64,000 bases of DNA. Origin: Blastomussa wellsi. Taxonomy: Eukaryota > Cnidaria > Anthozoa > Scleractinia > Plerogyridae. The translations under genes and the position numbers were made by a program. Shown here piece by piece: positions 37,499-49,090 of this stretch (its first letter is position 1; every line of letters begins with the position of its first letter). The notes below the pieces were generated by a model, which did no database searches, was not told the DNA's origin, and saw nothing but the letters and a program-made list of their open reading frames with translations. The DNA is taken from positions 3,905,830 to 3,969,829 of the forward strand of contig OX393562.1 in assembly GCA_947652115.1 (NCBI GenBank). The letters run 5' to 3'.

Positions 37499-37797
37499 AG
37501 CCGGTTTTCACTAGCGCATAAGCATAACCACATAAGCATAACAGTAGCAAAATAAACATAAACATGAGCATGAGCATAAGAAGAACAAAAACACTTGTTT
37601 CTCTCATGTTGTCCCCGAATTACCACGGCATAAACATAAGCACAAGAAGAACGGACACTGTCCGTTCTTCTTGGGCTTATGCTCATGTCGCGGTGATTCC
37701 AAGTGAGTACAACATGAGAAAAACAAGTGTGTTTTTTCTTCTTATGCTCGTGCCTATGTCGTTGTGCCTATGCTTATGCGCTAGTGAAAAACCAGCC
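37499..37797. mobile_element. Fold-back miniature element with CATAAGC-rich arms
   Basis: Terminal repeats: GCCGGTTTTCACTAGCGCAT at the left, and the near complement ATGCGCTAGTGAAAAACCAGC at the right. Arms continue through CATAAGC/GCTTATG repeats. The centre is a perfect palindrome, AAGAACGGACACTGTCCGTT, at about 37647-37668. The apparent ORFs on both strands (about 90 codons) are products of the palindrome. No clear target duplication. Confidence 0.72.
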
Positions 37798-38396
37798 TTA
37801 AGCTTTCACAACGCGAGTACAATGATGCAAGAACGATAAAATAAAACGGAAGGTGTCAGAGACAATTCAAAATGTTCTGAACGGTTTTCAGATTAACTGG
37901 TAAGCCGTGAAATGCCATGTAATGAATTCGCGACAAGGTTAATTTGTTGAATTAGTCGTTAATTTTCTCTAATCCTTTGGCTCAAAACAGTGTCAACTAT
38001 CTGATTCCTTCTCAAGACAATAGCAATGAAACTAATTAACTTATTAGGTAATTTATCCGGATATACCATAATATTCGCATAACAGGCATTTTGGTGGTGG
38101 TCCTTATACGGATTCTCATGTGCATATATATAATAATAATAAATAATAAATTGCAAATTTATATTGCGCAGATTCCATGACGAGATGATCAACTGCGCAT
38201 TACAAAAATACATGGAGTAAAATAACAAATAGTAAATACTAATTACATCATGTGTTGTATAAGCTTGTGAAATTCGAAAGTCACAAACTACGTGTTTTAA
38301 ACAACATTGGATGATCAAGAATATTACAAGTCTGAAATATCCCATTAAAGTTACTTGAACATTAAACTAATTTTGTTGAATATAGTTTGGTATTGT

Positions 38397-38640
38397 CTCA
38401 TGAGCTACGTCATGGCTTGTGCGTTTTAAAAAAATAGCCTAAGTTTTTCAAACTCGTCATTTGCAATCCGTCTCCATCTTTTCCATCCTAAACCACCCTT
38501 GTTCTCTTTTGGTTTAGTGTCACCCCTTTGGCGTTTTTCTTCCTTAGTAAACTATTATTTAATGAGAGATTTCCTTCATTTTAAAGAGAATTTGGTTTGT
38601 AGCAAAAATGGCTCAGAATAGCGTGACGGAGCTTCTTTAA
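38397..38640. mobile_element. Probable AGGAGC-family element, degraded
   Basis: The left part, GAGCTACGTCATGG, and the right end, GCGTGACGGAGCTTCTTTAA, resemble the termini of the 21027 and 33127 elements. The interior AATAGCCTAAGTTTTTCAAA is the complement of their conserved interior. It lies directly before the TTAA element at 38698. Confidence 0.5.
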
Positions 38641-38697
38641 ATGCTGCTGAGATTTCTGACATTATAAAAAAAGTTGATAAATAAGCACAATAGTTGG

Positions 38698-39121
38698 TTA
38701 ATCCCATTCAGACCGAAGGGGAGGGGGATTGGAAAGTGCCCGCGCTGACTTTGAACGTCCATATCTTCATCTTTATTTAAACATTACCTCGAACCAATTT
38801 TTTACGAAGGTCATTATTTAAGGAACTTGACGTTACCATAGCAACTGTTATCTGACAGGTGTGTTTTGTAAAATGAGGCATTTTTTATGTTTTTATTAAC
38901 CAAAATTAACTTTAAAGCATTAATTTTAAATTTTTAGAACTTTTTTAAGGGAAAAATTAAGAAATCCAAGATGGCGGCTGTTTGGACATCATGACGTAAC
39001 TTTCACGCCATCTATCTATCTATTTTTGGACCTGCTTAAATATTGTCAAAGTTACGAAGGGTGCGGAATTCATCAAACCTCTCGGTCTGAAAAGAACAGA
39101 CAAAGGTCTGAATAGGGTTAA
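38698..39121 (+). mobile_element. TTAA-flanked miniature element, piggyBac-like
   Basis: TTAA at 38698-38701 and 39118-39121 brackets inverted ends TCCCATTCAGACC and GGTCTGAATAGGG. About 420 bp with no coding capacity. It contains AAGATGGCGGCTGTTTGGAC, shared with the inverted relative at 10877-11391. TTAA duplication with CCC-like ends is the piggyBac pattern; the superfamily is inferred. Confidence 0.75.
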
Positions 39122-39649
39122 GCTAAAGGTGCATAATGGATGTGAATATGGCGTAAATTCTTAATCGTATCAGACTGAACGAAATGAAAAACCGTAGATG
39201 CCTTTCCTTCTGAATGAGGAATAAATACCTTACCTTATATATACTAAGTGTCACAGATTATTATATTCAGCCAATTCATATAAAACCATTTTTGGACATG
39301 GATGAAAACAGTCAATCGTCATTTGTGCTCAACTTTTGGCAACATGCACGTGCAGGATCTTGAAAGTTCAAAACACATCTTAACAACTGGAAGCAAAACA
39401 ACAACGGGTTACAATTTGTAGAACAGTACTCAAAAACGACACAAACTGACAAATGAAGTGAAATGAAAACTTATGTTGACAAGGGTGGAAATTGATTGCG
39501 TTATTAACCGAGCCTAACGTAATGCCCAGTGGTAACTATTCGCAATAATGACAATCTTCTACAAGCAATCTTCTATATATTAACGAGTAGACAAATCCTC
39601 CTCCGAGAACAAATCTATAGAAATGCAGTTAAATGCACAGTGTCCTTAT

Positions 39650-40211
39650 TACAAGTGTGGCGAGGAAAAATAATAAAGCGTTCATTAGTTAGCTATGCAA
39701 TTCCCTCGTACGAAGGACGTCATTTCCCAACGCTCTCTAATAAATTTAAGGAATTTATAACATTTAATTTGCGAATTTTTAAAATGAATATAAATTCTCA
39801 TTTCCACCTGTTTTGACTGCTGTTCTAGCACACCTCTTTGTCAAAAATCGCAATTATCCAATTCTCAAATTAAGATGAGCTTTTAGAAAAAGTTGTAAAT
39901 ACCCTTGACATTGCGTTGTCGAAATAAGGGTACAAGTGTGGCGAGGAAAAATAATAAAGCGTTCATTAGTTAGCTATGCAATTCCCTCGTACGAAGGACG
40001 TCATTTCCCAACGCTCTCTAATAAATTTAAGGAATTTATAACATTTTATTTGCGAATTTTTAAAATGAATATAAATTCTCATTTCCACCTGTTTTGACTG
40101 CTGTTCTAGCACACCTCTTTGTCAAAAATCGCATTTATCCAATTCTCAAATTAAGATGAGCTTTTAGAAAAAGTTGTAAATACCCTTGACATTGCGTTGT
40201 CGAAATAAGGG
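39650..40211. repeat. 281-bp direct tandem duplication
   Basis: Units 39650-39930 and 39931-40211. The three junctions share TACA. I see two substitutions between units (AACATTTAATTTG/AACATTTTATTTG and CGCAATTATCC/CGCATTTATCC). No gene is involved. Confidence 0.92.
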
Positions 40212-42016
40212 TACATGAAAAACAAATAGCAATTATTGCATATGGATTCAATCCAACACATTATTAAAGAGAGTATAAGGGAAGAAATATTATTTTTTCG
40301 GCCTATTGAATCTTTGTAATGTCCATTTGTTAATTATACGTCGACTTTACTGCGCTTTGTTAACGTGATTCACAAATGAATGTTGTGAATATTGAAAATT
40401 GCAGCCCTTAAATAACATCAAAAAATTAATATTAAGGCCTTACATTGACATGAGTTAATGTGTCTATTTTTCCTTTCTCTGGACAAAACAATATATCAGC
40501 TAACCTATATCAAAATCTTTACCTATATTTGCTACGTGGATGGGTTTTGAGGGGTTTAAGATGATGGAAAGCTACACTGTCATAATAGTTTTCATTTGGT
40601 ATTCTCGAAATGATGTTTGTTTAATTTAATTTGCTATAGATTTTTATTTAAGCAAGCAGGAAAGTCAAACAATAAATATCAATCGACTGTAGGAAGAAAA
40701 GCGATTTAACAAGAAAGAAAACTGTACTCGGCAGTGTCTCAAAGTTTGTTAAGCCTTAGAACTTGGTTAAATGAAAAATGAATGAAGGGAAATTAAAACT
40801 CGTGTTGTTTTCGTTAAAACGTCAATGTTATGTAGAAAATTTTAGTTAATCGAGGGGAACAGTAATACCTTACATGACAATGAAACTGTAAAAAATGTTT
40901 TAGGGTTTATTGTATGAAATGAGTGTCTCTCTGCAGTTCTATGTATGAACGAAACTGCCCTTTACATGAAGCAAAACTTTAAAAGGTTTGAACTATCGCG
41001 ACATCAAAGCTGTATATTGTTACTTTTTATTTATTTAATGTTTCGGAAATTAAAATATTGAAGTCTTCTCGAATTAGTGCGAAGAAGTAGCCACGGTAAA
41101 CGCCTCCTCGTTTAGTGTAGAGCGTAACTTGATCATTTTGACAGATGTTATAAGCAATTGGCTTACTGTCTACTGATTATGGGAAGAGTGAGAAAGCGAG
41201 TAATAAAGCGAAACCAATTTTTTTCATTTGAGGATTATTTGAACCCATTACAGTTTATGTTTTGATATTGTTATTAACACCCTGTTTGGACGTTATCATT
41301 TTATAAGGTCACTCCTTTCCTATCCTTTTGTTATTCATTTGGCTAGCTGATTGTTTGGCTTGCGCCAAGTAATAAACCAACAGACGCATTTAACACATGG
41401 ACTACTCTCATTGCAAACAATTATTGCATAAAGACGGAAAAATTGCCAATGACGCGCGAATATATTGTTTTCAATTGGTCTATAAATAGACTGCAGATAT
41501 GGTTCATTTGAGCTTCTTAAATGGAGCCAATTTGTTAATAATCGGTCTATGTTTCTAAGGGTAGAAATTAAGAGCTTTTCATTGAACTCTGCTTCACAAT
41601 CTCCCCGCTGTTTTTGACTATTCGAGAGTTTTTTTCCCCGCGCTAACGTTATTTGGAGTTGGAACGCAAATTCATTAACAAACCCTCAATCATTTAGAAG
41701 CATTAAGCTGGCTTCTTCCCAAAACACCTGTCATTGATCAACCAATCAGCTTGCCGGCTTGCCTCATGAGCACTCCATTATTCGCCATCTTCCATTACAA
41801 ACCTACTATATCAATTAATGTTTGCCACGACAGCCCATCAATCAATCCTGTTACGCTTGGCTGCACTGCTGACAGGCGCATCGGAGCTAAAGTCAACTGT
41901 AGTTTATTAATGTTAACTTATTCTTCGACACCCAAGCGGGACGAAAAACATAACAGAGCGACATCTCTGGACGATCGATCAACGAGGAGCGACGCAACGC
42001 ACACAAGAAAAACACG
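40212..42016. promoter_or_regulatory. Upstream region of the Nkx6-class gene
   Basis: No gene recognised. CAATTGGTCTATAAATAGAC at about 41472-41491 pairs an inverted CCAAT with a TATA-like TATAAATA, about 0.5 kb before the start codon; it is a plausible core promoter. The long AT-rich stretch before it is otherwise featureless. Confidence 0.35.
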
Positions 42017-43609
42017 ATGGAGCGGTCATCCTTCTACCTTAGCCCATTCGTGGATGTGAAGCCGCGGAACTTACCTATCCCTCCTTATCCCCCGGTTTCT
42101 CCCGATGTGAAGCAGCAAGTTACCCCGATACCTCGAGTCCCAGCCACAAAACCGACTACATCTTACAGAATTGATGACATACTAAGCAAGCCGGACCATC
42201 GTCGACCCGCCACCATGCCCACGGCAGCTCATTGCAGATCGTACCCTGCTGTACCTCCGCGCCGGTTCGGCTATGGTCCAAACGTATCTTTCCTCTGGAG
42301 TGGTATGTTGCAGTCGCAATGGCGAGAGGGATACAACGGTATGTTTCAGGCGCATGTTTCACCATCGTATTTCCTTACGGCAAGATTCCCTTACCACGAC
42401 GTCAATGTAACAGCTACTCTTATAGCTGCCAAGGGATTAAAATTATTGTCTATTTCAATAACTTTCGAACCAAAATATTTATACCATCCTCGTCTGAGTG
42501 CGTCGGTTGTTGCGCTATTAGCTGTTATTAAGTTTGCTTGGATAATAAAAAAAAATTATTTGGCTTCTTAGTGGAGATAAGCAGTGTTACCAACCGAAGC
42601 TCAAAAATTTTGTTTTTGCGAAGGAAAAAAAAGGTGTAGTACGGATAAGGGAACTTTTAAACCCATTTTGTACTAAACGGGACTTTCTTTCAAAACAACA
42701 CCAGAAACTGCCAGAGAAAATTTTAGCTTCTGACGGAAAAATATTTGACGGGCTACACAAAAGTAGGCAGTGCACGGTAATAAATTTAATCTTCCTTCAG
42801 AAGCTTAGTTTAACCATTGCGGTCTTGTTTTATTAGTTATTTTATCGAAAAGCTTTAACTACAGTCAGGTCATTATCCCTTTGCTAATTTGACAGTATTG
42901 CGATAATAGATACTATAATCCTTGAGAAAAGCATATATCCTCTTCATTTCCTCTCGGCGCTTTTTATTTGCTTAAAAGCCTACACCTAAACAAATGCCGT
43001 TTACACATCAAAATAGACATCTTGGAGTAGACAAATTGATGTTTTTAGACATTATGAAATGTTACTTGCGTAAGCAATACAGTTGCTTCTTACATAAATT
43101 AGGACTTTGCTCGTTCTATTTAAGCGCAAACGTCAAGTTTCCAACACACTCTCCAAAGCCCTGAGATTTAGCTAATTGCATTATACAACCACACCTAATA
43201 CCGCTAATCCCGAATTAGCTCAACTTTTATCGCTTGTTCTCGCTATTTCTGCATTTGTCCAGCAGCGACTGAAGGCCACCCAGTCTATAGTGAAAGAGAT
43301 GGAGACGGCAAACGGAAACACACTCGACCAACTTTCAGTGGTCACCAGATATTTGCACTAGAAAAAACCTTCGAACAAACGAAATACCTCGCCGGGCCGG
43401 AAAGGACAAGACTGGCGTATTCACTTGGAATGACAGAAAGCCAAGTCAAGGTTTGGTTCCAAAACCGAAGAACGAAGTGGCGTAAGCGACATGCTGCCGA
43501 AATGAGCGCGAAAAAATCGCACGACGGCGACCAAGAAGCTGACGGTTTACAAATGGTTGATGTTAACGAGAGGCCGAGAAGTCCATCTTCAGACGATGAG
43601 AGGTTTTAA
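42017..43609 (+). CDS. Nkx6: Nkx6-class homeobox transcription factor, two exons
   Basis: Exons 42017-42338 and 43263-43609 join in phase 1 (donor GTATGT, acceptor TTTGTCCAG) to give 222 residues. Seen: the N-terminal repressor motif [10 protein letters not shown], like the eh1/TN-type INDILSRP of Nkx6 proteins; [13 protein letters not shown], matching the conserved FWPGVMQ..W segment before the homeodomain; then [19 protein letters not shown] and helix 3 with [37 protein letters not shown] and SLGMTESQ are diagnostic of Nkx6. The C-terminus is acidic and short. Known: Nkx6 proteins are nuclear, mostly repressor, patterning neural and endocrine cell types in bilaterians; the role here is inferred. 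The homeobox lies wholly in exon 2, whereas vertebrate genes carry an intron in it. The single-frame reading of each exon alone hides the gene. Confidence 0.92.
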
Positions 43610-45335
43610 TGAGAAACAAGAAGCATATGGACAAAAAAGAAAACATTTGCTTTCTGTAATATATTAAAAAAGGAGACCAATTGTTGCCAATATGGGTCAT
43701 TCAAGAACTAAGCAATTCTAAGCTATTCGATCGAACACCACCACGTACTCGGAAATTCGGGTACAGTTTCTCGACGATTTACAACATAATGAGAGCGTCA
43801 AATACGAATGTACAATAATAGACTATAAAATATAATTATGATATAGATTTTATTGCAAATGATGAACTGTTGAGGCTTGATAGCGAATCAAGTAAATCTG
43901 TAAAAGTGATTGAAAATATTCCTAACCAGAATGTGAAAATTACCCTCATCTCCTTTCCTTCGTAGTTTATTGCGTTTATTTATAGTGATATATGCTGTGT
44001 GTGTGTTTTGGTAAACTTCCATTGGATACTAATTGCTTCAAACGTTAATTTTTAATGACACGGCTTAGAAATACCGATAACTTTCTGCAGAATAAATATT
44101 TTTAGTGTATATATAAGACTAATAGTACATTATATTGCATTACTTGGAGGAAAATATAATTATCTTAGCCTTAATAAAACAGCCTGTTCTTTAAGTCATG
44201 TTTTTACCTTTCAGAGCACTGACTATTGACGTTGACCGTTTGGAATAAATAATTGCAGTCTGCATTGTGGATACGATAATTTTTTGTAAAAGAAAAAAAA
44301 ATGATAATTTAAATTGACAGAGCATTGAAAATATGTTTTCGTTTATAATGATTTTAACGTTCGTGCATGCTATGGCTGACTTATTTTTTAAATATGAAAC
44401 GTTTGGGCACGAAGTTCTCTGATAAATTATGCAACAGGATTGTTTTCAACAAAGTGCAAAGAATAAACAGCTTACAAAATTGCCTCTAATCAGCCAGAAA
44501 ATGAACATTTGCCAATGTTTCAACACGAATGCCTGCGGTTCAGGTGGCCAATTTGTTGTAGCTGATAAATTGCTGGTGGTAATGACTTCGGATGACTTGA
44601 CGAAATGTTTGCGGTTTGGAAATACCGTTTTCAACCCAGTATAGCGTTAAACATTTAAACCCAGTCAATTAAAATTTGCCTGCAAATTAAGGTTTCAAAT
44701 AATGGGCCATATAAAATAATCTCGCATTTTATTTATCTGGAAGCTGTAATTCAAACATTCCGATTCCAGTTTCTCAATTTTTTTAATCTTGCCCTTTTTC
44801 TGGATTGTTGATATATCAGTACCATGGCTTAAAACCCTTTTTCAGGCAAAATGAAGGCGAAATAACACATACTGGGAAATACTTCCAGAACACAGACTGA
44901 GGTGACAGTACTGAGTGCTGGAACAGGCGAGCGTTGTGGAATAAAGAAGTATAACATCAAATGTCTTGTGTTTTCTTCTCTGCTCTCTCGATTCTAAGGT
45001 CGTTCATGGAAGATAATTACATTTAGGGAGTCAGGTAAAAACGATGTCTCAGTGGCCTGGAATTTTAATTCGTGGTCTATTTTAGCAGGTACAATTCTAC
45101 AATTGAACAACCATCAACTAAAAAATATCATTCCAAACAAAGAAAGCGAATATAATTATTCATTAACGGAATATCTAATTGTAGCGTTGCTTCAAAGTTG
45201 TTATTGCTACATATCTGATAACCGTTTGAATTTTAATACAAACGTAACACCAAAACGGATAGTCTACTGGGTGTCTGCAGGACTTGGGAAGTGTTATTTC
45301 GCAGCGATCAGCAATTTAGAAGGAAATTAACGTAG
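43610..45335. other. 3' flank of Nkx6 and intergenic
   Basis: No further gene recognised. Several AATAAA motifs (for example near 44090 and 44245) could end the Nkx6 transcript. Very AT-rich. Confidence 0.5.
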
Positions 45336-45337
45336 TG

Positions 45338-45480
45338 ATGCACTTTATTAACAACCAATAGTGGTCGTGTAGTTTTGATCACAGAGATAAATGACCAGTT
45401 GCGATATCTTTGCACTTTATGAGCAAAAACAATAGTGATCATGTAGTTTAAAATTCACACGGATAAATGACCAGTTATAA
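45338..45480. repeat. Diverged tandem repeat, about 75-bp unit, two copies
   Basis: Two successive segments share GCACTTTAT, CAATAGTG.TC.TGTAGTTT and GATAAATGACCAGTT with small differences. Confidence 0.7.
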
Positions 45481-48400
45481 TAGGGAGGCTGGGTTTTTTG
45501 AGAACGTGCTCGAAATGATTGAACTGACTTGTACATAAGATAAAAATAATAGATTCGTCCCCAGGTCCGATAAGACTGAAAGCTTAATTTAATGGTGCAA
45601 AAAATGTTGAAAAGTTTATTTGCTACATTGACACAAACACGTTTCCGTAGACAAAAGTTGTTGACATGCATTAATTTATAATTTATTTGTGGTTTAAGCA
45701 GTGCTAATTGACCCTAATATCTGTTCATTTTTGAATTAGTCCCACCCCATTGACGCGTTCGTAAGCACCATTTATCACTTTTTGTCAAAAGGAAAACAAC
45801 TTCTTCAGTTGTCCAGCACGTCTTCAAGTATTTTTCGGTGACGACAACACTGTTTTGTGTATTCCTACCTGAAACATATTCCATTCTCAGCTATTTACTT
45901 AGCAAAGCCAGTCACTAATTATCATAGACGCGCTTCATTAAAGCTTACTCCTGAGGGATAAGCCAGACGAAAAAGTGTGCCACCTTTATTCAGGCTTGCG
46001 TCAGTTATAGATCTCTTTTAATTTATCTTGTTAGCTCAGACGAAAAGTGACAATAATCTCTGTAATAACTCATTAATGAGTTTCATTATTCTATCCTGCC
46101 ATTTGACCCTGACAGTGATTACCTTTAAGCTGAACAGGAAATTTCAAGGGAGACGTCAAACGAAATTAAATCAAAAGATCAAACTCTTTTGTCCTGATTT
46201 AATTTTAATTATAGCTTGTCAAAGTCAACCGGAAATACTTGAATCGCGGTGTTTAAGCTATATTAGAACGCACGCTAACATCAGCGGTCCCTTAACCAGA
46301 ATTATTCAAAATTTAGTGGATAATTATAGGTAGATAAGGTTTTTATCCACATGGCTTTGACATGCGCTGTCGAAGTAAAGCAGAGCCTTTCAACGACCTG
46401 ATGTACAATAGCGAGTAGAATGCCGTGGTTAAAGCTAATTACTTAAAATCGTAATAATTAACTTGTAAAACTATTAGCAAATACTCCTTGAAGTGTCAGT
46501 AGAAATAATAATCAAGAGCAGTAGTTACGCACGTACCGGTAACAAATTGTGAAAAAAAGATCCTTAAAAAGTTAGTCTTAGCTCAGTCCTAAACTTCCCT
46601 TTGTCACAGATCATCGGCGGTATTAACGAGAAGATTGCTTGGTTTCAATCCAGATGGGCCATGAATTTCCTTTCTTGCGGTCATCGTGACCAGCGGCATG
46701 GCCTGCAGGCGCGTGCGCCGCGCGGCGACCTCGAGTGAGTGACACATGCAAATTAGGTCATGTGACTTGTTACGGCCACAAAATTCGAAAACAAAAAGGA
46801 GGAAATATGGAACTTATAGGCAAGTCTAGAGGTTAAGAACGAAATACCCGTCCCCGGAACTTGTTAAGTATTCCATTAATTTCGAAAATAAATGCCATTT
46901 TGTACTAGTACCCAGGCCTCCAGAAAAAATTTCATTCTTATTCAAGATTGCTATTTTTAACTTTTTTAGCAAGTCCTGGGACAGAAATAAAGTGCCTAAT
47001 TGTGTTAAGCTTATGAAGCTAACAGCAACATCCAGAACATAATATAAAGTGGTGCCGTTTTCCTAAAATTATTTCTAAGCGAAAAATAAACTTGACAGGT
47101 CACGTGACCTAATTTGTATAGGTCACCCGCATAAATTTGACAAGATTTGCAAACTTTATAGTTTACCAATGTTTTAGATTACCTTGGTTAAAACCTCAGA
47201 AGATAGACCACCCCCTTTGTTTTTCGTCCAATTACATATTGGGAGACCCATGCCTTAATTTTCTTGAGTAGTATTTTTTACGATCAACTTTTTTTAGCCT
47301 TAAGGCTTAATTTTTAGCCGTTTAACGACTAACGGTTAACCCAATCACCTGTCCCAATGCACTAAGAGCCTGTTATAAGTTGTTCTTCGCGCTTACCTAC
47401 GAGAAGATGGTTTTCTATCATGTTCTATATGTAGATTACTTCATAGAAAGTGCGACGTACAGATTTTTATTCACGAGTTGCAAAACTTTGCAGTACTCAC
47501 TGGACCATTGTAAACTTAAAGCGATTTTTCTAGTCTATTATTAAAGAGTTAAACGCAGCGCGAGGAAAACAAAGCTGCAAATGCATTCGGATGGCTTTCC
47601 AAGTGAGATAAATAGAAAAGAAAAATTACGGCGACCTCAAGCTATCGTAAACAAGAATTTATTTAAATAGCGGTATAAAACACACTGTGTTAATACTTTT
47701 TAAAAGAAAAGCTTTTGCTATCGCATCGAGAAACGTCGAGATAAGTGAATCAACTACTGCGCGCAAATCAACTGGCGAATTTTTGAACAAAAATTGTGAT
47801 AACACAAGGAGTCGGTTCATTAAACAATCATTACGACGTAAATCCATATTCAAAAGTGAAATATTTACTTTACGCTGGTGTTCCCAAGAGTGCTTGAATT
47901 TTCTTAGAACGTCCACGGCTGCGTTGTTTCAAAGCTACAATGGAAGTCTTTCATTTCTTGGCTTTCCCTTAGCGACATTTAGTTTGTCTTCGCTCCGCCT
48001 GGAGAATGATTTTAGCATTTCCATATCATAACTGTGTTCTTAAAGTTTTGGTTAGGTCGAAGAAAGCTATACGCGAAGCTGATTGGACGTATCGCTTTTC
48101 TCACATGTGAAAATATAGCAGATATAGAATTTTATTTTTTTTCCAAGCATCTGAGCGGGCCGGAATCCTAAATCCTCGAATTTGATTGGCTAATCACGCA
48201 CACGTGACCGGTCCAGCTTTCTACGATACGGCCCACGGGCTGGATATTTTTCACGTTCACGTCAATTGATGCGAAAATCTTGCGGCGAGACGAGTTTTGC
48301 TCACAAAAAATCGATGTTGTTGCTTCCCAACTTTTGTAAATAGAAGGAAAAATTAGCAGTGGGATTAAAGGCCTTGAAGTTCTCCAAAAGGCGAGTATTC

Positions 48401-48939
48401 ATTTTATTTATTACAGAATCAAGTTTTAGTTCACGGCGTTTGCCGATCGTTGTTTGTTCGTTCACACTGATTTTCATGCCAGTTGTAATTCACTGCAAGT
48501 TGTCGGTTTTCAGACTCCAGTTAGCATTTAAAACGCCGTGTTTCTATGCTAAAACTGAACTCCATTTTCCATTTTCCATTTTCTACCATTGAAGAAGAGG
48601 AGGTGCCTTCATAAATAACAGTGAAATTAATCTTCGCAGTATATTTTGCCGTACACAGGCGGCCATAAGACTTGCTACAAACGTATAGGAAGTTCGCTGA
48701 GTTTCTCTTTCGAAATTCGCTAACTGTCTATCGAAATAAATGCTGTGAGAATCAAACACATGAGTATAAATTCGTTAAATGGAAATGTCTGTAGCTGGAA
48801 AATGTGTTTTGAAGTGCTTTTCTTTCAGATAACGAAGCTTGAAAAATGTCCACACAAACGGCAATCGATTTTCAGTTCAAAGTATTTCCGAAAGTATTTT
48901 CAAGACCTCGGTCACAGTTTTTCACTATACGGACCTCCC
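45481..48939. other. Intergenic, no gene recognised
   Basis: Open frames up to about 114 codons (47659-48031 on both strands) carry no known motif. A GC-rich patch, GCGCGTGCGCCGCGCGGCG, near 46710 stands out from the AT-rich surroundings. AC-rich and CACGTG-type sites occur near 48200. Confidence 0.45.
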
Positions 48940-49090
48940 AGCCGGCAAATAACATATATCTATTTGCAAGGTTTATTACCTAAACTTGTCGCTATACATA
49001 TAATAAAAGACAATAATGCACGCTAGAGGTCTAGAAAAGCTTCTAGTGCATTCCCAAGCCGTTAGGCGTTGGCAGTCAAATGGCCAAAAA
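48940..49090. repeat. Dispersed repeat with GAGGTCTAGAAAAGC block, distant copy
   Basis: This matches 25340-25460 and 32255-32375 with substitutions: TAATGCACGCTAGAGGTCTAG here against TAATGCCCTCTTGAGGTCTAG there, then AGCCGTTA. The outer 9-bp stem of the other copies is only partly kept. Confidence 0.55.

Noticed and set aside
37408..37839. Pair of about 90-codon frames on opposite strands
   Set aside because: They arise from the palindromic fold-back element, which mirrors the same frame on both strands.
47659..48031. Overlapping frames of 85 and 114 codons on both strands
   Set aside because: No family resemblance in either; neither has a convincing start context or partner exon.
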